Part shown: piece by piece, positions 5,117 to 9,559 of the stretch
Layout of the letters: the number at the start of each line of letters is the position of its first letter
How positions within the stretch are numbered: the stretch's first letter is position 1
Assembly: GCA_036521995.1 (NCBI GenBank)
Contig: DATDGR010000265.1
Span: forward strand, 1-9,559
DNA: 9,559 nucleotides
Direction: 5' to 3'
Source: Gp13-AA77 sp036521995
GTDB taxonomy: Bacteria > Acidobacteriota > Terriglobia > UBA7540
Notes under the pieces: model-generated
What the model was told of the DNA's origin: nothing
Seen by the model: only the letters and a program-made list of their open reading frames with translations
The model's database searches: none
Made by a program: the position numbers and the translations under genes

Positions 5117-6652
5117 ATGGGCAGCCAATTACTGGCCACGAAGAGCATCGATAGGCTCCTGGCCGAGGCGGAGGACCCCGAACACCGTTTGAGCAAAGGG
5201 CTCGGACCCTGGTCGCTGACGGCCATCGGAATCGGCGCCGTGATTGGCACCGGGATCTTCACGCTCATCGGCACCGCCACGGCGGGCCAGAATCTTCAGG
5301 TCCAATCGGTCCTTAAGGCCCCGCTGCTCGACGTCGTGCTGCACGGGCGGCACGCGCTGGGGGTGGCCGGCCGGCCGGGGGCCGGGCCCGCCATCGCCGT
5401 TTCCTTCCTGCTGGTGGCTATCGCCTGCGCGCTCGCGGGCCTCTGCTATGCCGAGCTGGCCTCCATGATCCCTATCGCCGGCAGCGCCTATACTTACTCC
5501 TACGCCACCCTCGGCGAGATCGTGGCCTGGATCATCGGCTGGGACCTGATCCTGGAGTACGCGGTCAGCAACATGGCGGTGGCCGTGGGCTTTTCAGCCT
5601 ACATCGATAGCCTCCTCAGCGGGCTCGGACTCAAGCTGCCGGAGAGCATCGCGAATCCTGTGTTCAACGATTCCCTCGGTCGTACCGGATCGTACTTCAA
5701 CGTTCCCGGGTTCCTGATCGTTATGATCCTTACCGTCATTCTGGTGCGCGGCATCCGGGAAAGCGCGCGAGCCAACAATCTGATCGTGACGATCAAAATC
5801 ATCGCCATTTTCATCTTCCTGGTCTTCGCTTCGCGGTACATCCAGCCTGCGCATTGGAAGCCGTTCATGCCCAACGGCTGGCAGGGCGTGCTGACCGGCG
5901 GGGCGATTGTGTTTTTCACTTACATCGGCTTTGACTCGGTATCCACCTGCGCCGAAGAGACCCAGAATCCGCAGAAGGACGTGCCTTTCGGGATCATCGC
6001 CTCGCTCACGGTCTGTACCATCCTCTACTGCTCCGTGGCCGTGGTCCTCACAGGCATTCAGCCCTGGAAGACGCTCGGCAACGCCGCGCCGGTCGCGAAC
6101 GCACTGCACGCCATCGGTCTGCTGAATGTGGAACGCTGGGTGACCGTAGGCGCGCTGATGGGCATGTTGAGCTCGCTGCTGGTCTACCAGCTCGGGCAGG
6201 CGCGCGTCTGGTTCGCCATGTCGCGGGACGGGCTGTTGCCCCGCATTTTTTCTAACGTTCACTCCCGCTTTCGCACCCCGCACGTGAGCACCTGGATCGC
6301 GGGCTTTGTGGTAGCCATTCCGGCAGGACTCTTCGACATCGGAACGCTGGCGGACCTCTCCAACATCGGCACACTCTTCGCCTTTATGCTGGTCTCGCTC
6401 GGAGTGATGGTGCTCCGTCGCAAGCAGCCCGGGCGCCGGCGCGGTTTCCACGCTCCCTGGGTGCCGGTGTTGCCGGTGGCGGCGATCGTCTGCTGCCTGA
6501 TTCTGATGGCGAGCCTGCCCGTTGAGACCTGGTTGCGCTTTCTGATCTGGCTTGTTATCGGCCTGGCGATCTACCTGGGCTACAGCCGCTTCCACAGCGA
6601 ATTCGCGAAGCAGGCTCCGGTGGCGACGGCGCTACACGAAGGTTCTCTATGA
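5117..6652 (+). CDS. APC-superfamily amino-acid permease, cationic amino-acid transporter type
   Basis: A 511-residue inner-membrane transporter with about 12 hydrophobic segments that probably imports amino acids by proton symport. TM1 carries the APC glycine motif GIGAVIGTGIF (38-48). TM2 and loop 2 carry AGLCYAELASMIPIAGSAYTY (107-127). The TM3 stretch IVAWIIGWDLILEYAVSNMAV and the TM6 stretch FFTYIGFDSVSTCAEETQNP (266-285) are typical of the CAT branch (YfnA/GkApcT-like). The loop between TM1 and TM2 is long (about 52-89), which I recall from acidobacterial members. The frame is open to an ATG at 5072, but the ATG at 5117 has GGGAG upstream and gives the usual N-terminus (MGSQLLATKSIDRLLAEAED), so I start there. 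The stop overlaps the next start (ATGA). Substrate specificity cannot be read from sequence; Lys/Arg or broad neutral amino acids are both possible. Confidence 0.9.
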   Translation: MGSQLLATKSIDRLLAEAEDPEHRLSKGLGPWSLTAIGIGAVIGTGIFTLIGTATAGQNLQVQSVLKAPLLDVVLHGRHALGVAGRPGAGPAIAVSFLLVAIACALAGLCYAELASMIPIAGSAYTYSYATLGEIVAWIIGWDLILEYAVSNMAVAVGFSAYIDSLLSGLGLKLPESIANPVFNDSLGRTGSYFNVPGFLIVMILTVILVRGIRESARANNLIVTIKIIAIFIFLVFASRYIQPAHWKPFMPNGWQGVLTGGAIVFFTYIGFDSVSTCAEETQNPQKDVPFGIIASLTVCTILYCSVAVVLTGIQPWKTLGNAAPVANALHAIGLLNVERWVTVGALMGMLSSLLVYQLGQARVWFAMSRDGLLPRIFSNVHSRFRTPHVSTWIAGFVVAIPAGLFDIGTLADLSNIGTLFAFMLVSLGVMVLRRKQPGRRRGFHAPWVPVLPVAAIVCCLILMASLPVETWLRFLIWLVIGLAIYLGYSRFHSEFAKQAPVATALHEGSL

Positions 6653-7575
6653 GAGCGAAGAGGTTCAGTAGGAATCAGCGCAGGGACCTTACTCGCTCTT
6701 TTTCGCGCGAGGAGGGGTTCTTGGAAGAGTGTCGCGTCCGGGTGGGCCTGCTCGGTTTCGCGGCCACTGTCGGGATGTTCGCTCTGCTCGGGAGTTCGAA
6801 CGCCTACGCCTGGGGTCCGGCGGCACACCGGCTGGTGAACAACTGGGCCATCGCCACGCTGCCGCCTGCCGTGCGCCCGTTCTTCGAGGCGAGCCGCTCC
6901 TTGCTCCTGGACCACGCCAACGATCCCGACGAGTGGATCAAGAAACAGCCCTATGAGCGGTCGCACCACTACATCTATCTCGACAAGTATGGCCTTTTCC
7001 CCTACCTCGAACTGCCTTACTCTTACAAAGCGGCGATAACGAAGTACGGCGGCCGAAAGCTGAGCGCGAACGGAACCCTTCCTTGGCGAGTCGGCGAGTA
7101 TAGCCTGCGCCTCACAAACGATCTAAGGACCGAGAAGTGGGAGGACGCCAAGCTCGACGCGGCCGTGCTCGGCCATTACGTGGCGGACGCCCACGATCCG
7201 CTCAATACCACCCAGAACTATGACGGCCAGCTAACCGAGCAGCAGGGCCTCGCCACTCGCTTCGGGACGAGTCTGGTCGACCGCTATACCAACTTCTTCA
7301 TGTTTCATCCCGAGGACGCCGGGAAGGTGGACGACCCCACGGCCTATGCCTTCACCATGGTTCTCGAAGCCAACACCTGGGTGAACCGCGTTCTGTGGGC
7401 GGACTGGCGCTCGCGGGCAGGGCAGTCAGACTATACCGACGAATACTTTGATCGCTTCTACACGCAAATTGGCTCGACCGCCATGCAGGAGATTAACGCC
7501 GCGGCGCATGACACCGGGTCCTACTGGTATACTGCCTGGCTCAACGCCGGCCAGCCGTCGCTGACTGGGCGATAG
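6649..7575 (+). CDS. Exported S1/P1-nuclease / phospholipase C-fold protein with a degenerate metal site
   Basis: A 308-residue secreted protein. A hydrophobic signal segment (VGLLGFAATVGMFALLGSSN) ends in AYA just before WGPAAHRLVNNWAIA. In this family the signal peptidase cut exposes a Trp whose amino group binds zinc. Visible ligand candidates, numbered from ATG 6649, are W55, H60, D94, H106/H107, H176 and D180 (GHYVADAHDPL). The ligands expected for the remaining zinc (His after the DPL/QPL motif, His in G-L/I-H-x-RF, and Asp/Glu four residues later) are N186, A202 and G206, so that site looks lost. Relatives cut single-stranded nucleic acid, 3'-nucleotides or phospholipids. ATG 6649 overlaps the permease stop and has AAGG upstream. 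TTG 6721, with GAGGAGGGG just before it, would give a more normal signal peptide and may be the real start. Activity is uncertain. Confidence 0.82.
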   Translation: MRAKRFSRNQRRDLTRSFSREEGFLEECRVRVGLLGFAATVGMFALLGSSNAYAWGPAAHRLVNNWAIATLPPAVRPFFEASRSLLLDHANDPDEWIKKQPYERSHHYIYLDKYGLFPYLELPYSYKAAITKYGGRKLSANGTLPWRVGEYSLRLTNDLRTEKWEDAKLDAAVLGHYVADAHDPLNTTQNYDGQLTEQQGLATRFGTSLVDRYTNFFMFHPEDAGKVDDPTAYAFTMVLEANTWVNRVLWADWRSRAGQSDYTDEYFDRFYTQIGSTAMQEINAAAHDTGSYWYTAWLNAGQPSLTGR

Positions 7576-7654
7576 CTTACCTAACTAGTCTACATCATGC
7601 CGCGCAAAAATATTTGATGTTATTCGGGCTCTTAACCTCCGGTCTCGCATCTCC

Positions 7655-8707
7655 ATGTCACCACACTTCGACGCCCAGTTGCTTATCCGCCACCTGCCGA
7701 AAGTGGAGCTGCACCTGCATCTGGAAGGCAGCGTTCGCCCTGCCACTTTGCGGGAGATGGCGCAGCGCAAGGGACGGCTGCGGGAAGAGACGGAGCGCTG
7801 GGTCAACGAGCGCGAGCGGCAAGGATTTCACTATCCGCAGTTCTCGGACTTCCTGAATGCGTTCAAGCTGCTCTCTATCCTGCTGGAGACGCCCGCTGAC
7901 TACGCCCTGGCTGCCGAGCGCTTGATGGAGGAGTTGAGCGCGCAGAAGGTGCGCTACGCCGAGGTGACCCTGTCGGCCGGCGTGGTCTTGTGGAAGAAGC
8001 AGTCGCTCGAAGCCATCTTCGAGGCTATCGCTGAAGCCGCCAGCGCTGCTTCCTCGCGGCTCGGTCTGCAGGTGAACTGGATTTTCGACGCCGTGCGACA
8101 ATTTGGAGCGGACGACGCCCAAGAGGTGATGAGGCTCGCGGCGCGCTTCCGTGATCACGGCGTCGTGGGCTTCGGTTTGGGCGGCGACGAGGTGCGAGGT
8201 CCGGCGGGGCTCTTCGCCGACGTCTACCGTGAGGCCCGCGACCTCGGCCTCCACACCACCGCGCACGCCGGCGAGAGCGCGGGACCGGAAAGCGTCCGAG
8301 AGGCGGTCGAGTTACTCGGTGCCGAGCGCATCGGCCACGGGACCAACGCGGCGCGCGATCCGAGCATGCTCCGCCTCCTAGCCGAGCGAGGAACTACGAT
8401 TGAGGCATGCCTCACCAGCAATCTGGCGACGGGAGTGATCGCCAAAATAGAAGACCACCCCTTGCGCCGCTTTCTTGAGGCTGGCGTTCCAGTGGCCCTC
8501 AATTCCGATGACCCGGCTTTGTTCGCCACCAGCCTTGAGCGGGAGATGATTCTCGCCGCCGATACCTTCGCGCTCACACGCGCTGAGGTCCTCGGAATCA
8601 TCGAAGATGCAATTCGAGGTGCCTTTTTGCCCGAGGCTGCGCAGACCGCTCTTCTGGCCGAGCTTTCTAACGCTGCGAGGGCGGTTGCGTCGGCGGCGCA
8701 AAGCTGA
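7655..8707 (+). CDS. add: Adenosine deaminase family enzyme
   Basis: A 350-residue cytosolic amidohydrolase with the complete zinc deaminase set: HLHLEGS with H20 and H22, FGLGGDE (173-179) for substrate binding, HAGE with zinc ligand H204 and catalytic E207 (E207 follows G206), GHG with H228, and NSDDPALF with zinc ligand D285 and D286. The reaction is hydrolytic removal of the 6-amino group of an aminopurine nucleoside, adenosine to inosine in the type enzyme. The same fold includes adenine deaminase and the aminodeoxyfutalosine deaminase of menaquinone synthesis, and I cannot separate these by eye. The length is normal. The ATG is the first in frame and gives the expected short lead (MSPHFDAQLLIRHLPKVELH), though no clear ribosome binding site precedes it. 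It follows the S1/P1-like gene by 79 bases, part of that spacer AT-rich (CAAAAATATTTGATG), perhaps a promoter. Confidence 0.9.
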   Translation: MSPHFDAQLLIRHLPKVELHLHLEGSVRPATLREMAQRKGRLREETERWVNERERQGFHYPQFSDFLNAFKLLSILLETPADYALAAERLMEELSAQKVRYAEVTLSAGVVLWKKQSLEAIFEAIAEAASAASSRLGLQVNWIFDAVRQFGADDAQEVMRLAARFRDHGVVGFGLGGDEVRGPAGLFADVYREARDLGLHTTAHAGESAGPESVREAVELLGAERIGHGTNAARDPSMLRLLAERGTTIEACLTSNLATGVIAKIEDHPLRRFLEAGVPVALNSDDPALFATSLEREMILAADTFALTRAEVLGIIEDAIRGAFLPEAAQTALLAELSNAARAVASAAQS

Positions 8708-8756
8708 GGGCGCAGTCAGGCGAGGGGACGAATTCGCTGCGGAGACTGTAACAGCC

Positions 8757-9479
8757 ATGCCATTGCGAGCCATCTTCTTCGATGCTGGCAATACGCTGCT
8801 CTATCCGCGCGTCAACGACCTCGCCGAGGAGCTGACTGCGATCGGATTTCCAGCAACCGTGGAGGACTTTTACGCCTCCGAACGCGAGGGCAAGAAGAAA
8901 CTCGACGCTTGGCTCTGGCCGAAGCTCGAGAGCCGCGAACTGCCGCCTCTGGTGGATCGTGTCTATTGGACCGAATTCCTGCGGGCCCTGCTCGATAGGC
9001 TGCGAGTGCTCGGCGAAAAGCGTGATTCCGTCACTCACCAGGTGATCGAAAGGTTCCGGGACATCCGATTCTGGTCGCGCGTCTTCCCCGAGACGGAGCC
9101 GCTCCTTGGTAAGCTCCGTTCCGCTGGCTACTATCTTGGCGTGATCTCGAACTCGGTGGGCACCATGGAAAGGCAGTTGGGCCGCGTTGGCCTGGCTCCT
9201 TATTTCCGCACCATCCTGGACTCGGCCGTCGTGGGCGTGGAGAAGCCCCACGCTGCGATTTTCAATATGGCGCTTGAGAGCGCCGGAGTCTCACCGGCTG
9301 AGGCCGTGTTCATCGGCGATACCTACTCCACCGACATCGGCGGCGCGCGTTTGGCGGGCGTCCGGGCGGTCCTAATCGACCGCGTGGCCGCCTATGACGA
9401 CGGCGTCGACTGTCCTCGCATTACTTCCCTCGATCAGCTCGAGCCGGTTTTGCAGAACCTTGAGAAGCAGGCCCCGTGA
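8757..9479 (+). CDS. HAD-family hydrolase with an atypical first motif
   Basis: A 240-residue haloacid-dehalogenase-superfamily protein with a helical C1-type cap at about 15-105. Motif I is FFDAGNTLLYP with nucleophile D9, motif II is GVISNS (S131), motif III is VGVEKPH (K163), and motif IV is FIGDTYSTDIGGARLAG with D188 and D193. Most HAD phosphatases have DxDxT at motif I. Here the second Asp, the general acid/base, is Gly (D-A-G-N-T), as in the DAGGTL branch. Substrate is unknown; small phosphorylated metabolites are the usual guess. The frame is open upstream to 8607 inside the deaminase gene, but the fold begins at MPLRAIFFDAGN, so I start at ATG 8757. A GGAG at 8741-8744 is 12 bases away, rather far for a ribosome binding site. 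The gene is 49 bases after the deaminase stop and probably co-transcribed with it. Confidence 0.88.
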   Translation: MPLRAIFFDAGNTLLYPRVNDLAEELTAIGFPATVEDFYASEREGKKKLDAWLWPKLESRELPPLVDRVYWTEFLRALLDRLRVLGEKRDSVTHQVIERFRDIRFWSRVFPETEPLLGKLRSAGYYLGVISNSVGTMERQLGRVGLAPYFRTILDSAVVGVEKPHAAIFNMALESAGVSPAEAVFIGDTYSTDIGGARLAGVRAVLIDRVAAYDDGVDCPRITSLDQLEPVLQNLEKQAP

Positions 9480-9558
9480 CGGATGGCTGAGGCTTGCTGA
9501 GGGTCGAGCCCGGCTTATCAGGCTTAACAATGCCGGCGCCCTCTTTGATGGTGAGGAT
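9421..9558 (-). CDS. Possible C-terminal end of a convergent gene (partial)
   Basis: On the minus strand an open frame enters from the right edge, reads ILTIKEGAGIVKPDKPGSTL and continues as a Ser/Pro/Lys-rich tail to a TAA at 9423-9421. Codon third positions are mostly G or C in the first half, as in real genes here, and the 80 bases after the HAD stop contain no other candidate. It would overlap the HAD 3' end by 59 bases, which is uncommon for convergent genes. I do not recognise it. It may be chance. Confidence 0.22.
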   Translation of the reverse strand: MLTIKEGAGIVKPDKPGSTLSKPQPSVTGPASQGSAKPARADRGK

Positions 9559-9559
9559 C

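Noticed and set aside
5594..6595. 333-codon minus-strand frame inside the permease gene
   Set aside because: It is a by-product of high GC and lies wholly within the permease. Its translation is charged and low in motifs, while the plus strand gives a full membrane transporter.

Overview
The window is GC-rich. It looks like a chromosomal segment of a soil-type bacterium, most likely an acidobacterium. That guess rests on three things: the LolA-like plus redoxin gene architecture at 4234-4837, the extended first loop of the amino-acid permease, and the CACGGAG-type palindromic repeat. It is inference from remembered families, not a search result.

Left part (1-1330) is decayed mobile DNA. On the minus strand, from right to left, are an N-terminal remnant of a plasmid RepA-like replication initiator (766-489, with an apparent 1-base deletion), a DUF5372-like gene (492-166) and the start of a DUF6788-like gene (132, running off the left edge). 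At 972-1024 lies the 3' part of a tRNA-Leu(TAG), from anticodon loop to CCA, without a recognisable 5' half. Just right of it, also on the minus strand, is the frameshifted C-terminal end of a tyrosine integrase (1090-1267). Element DNA on one side of a tRNA 3' fragment and an integrase end on the other is an attP-like arrangement, so the region is probably the scar of one or more integrative elements. I recognise nothing in 767-971.

Centre: an intact PcrA/UvrD helicase gene (1447-3708) is followed by a gene-poor spacer (3709-4233). The spacer holds a strong hairpin, two copies of a 46-bp direct repeat and an imperfect 27-bp-arm inverted repeat. Next is a broken gene (4234-4837) that keeps the signal peptide and LolA-like start of an exported protein and, in another frame, the extreme C-terminus of a thioredoxin-like domain.

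Right part (4892-9479) is a run of plus-strand genes: a 50-aa very basic protein, an APC-family amino-acid permease, an exported S1/P1-nuclease-like protein overlapping the permease stop by 4 bases, an adenosine-deaminase-family enzyme and a HAD-family hydrolase. The order would fit scavenging (nuclease-like enzyme, aminopurine deaminase, phosphatase-like enzyme, amino-acid uptake), but only the first overlap is tight enough to argue for co-translation. A possible C-terminal end of a convergent gene sits at the right edge.

I found no complete undescribed system. The points most worth a second look are the tRNA/integrase/RepA scar, the S1/P1-like protein that seems to have lost one zinc site, the internally deleted LolA-redoxin gene and the small basic protein.
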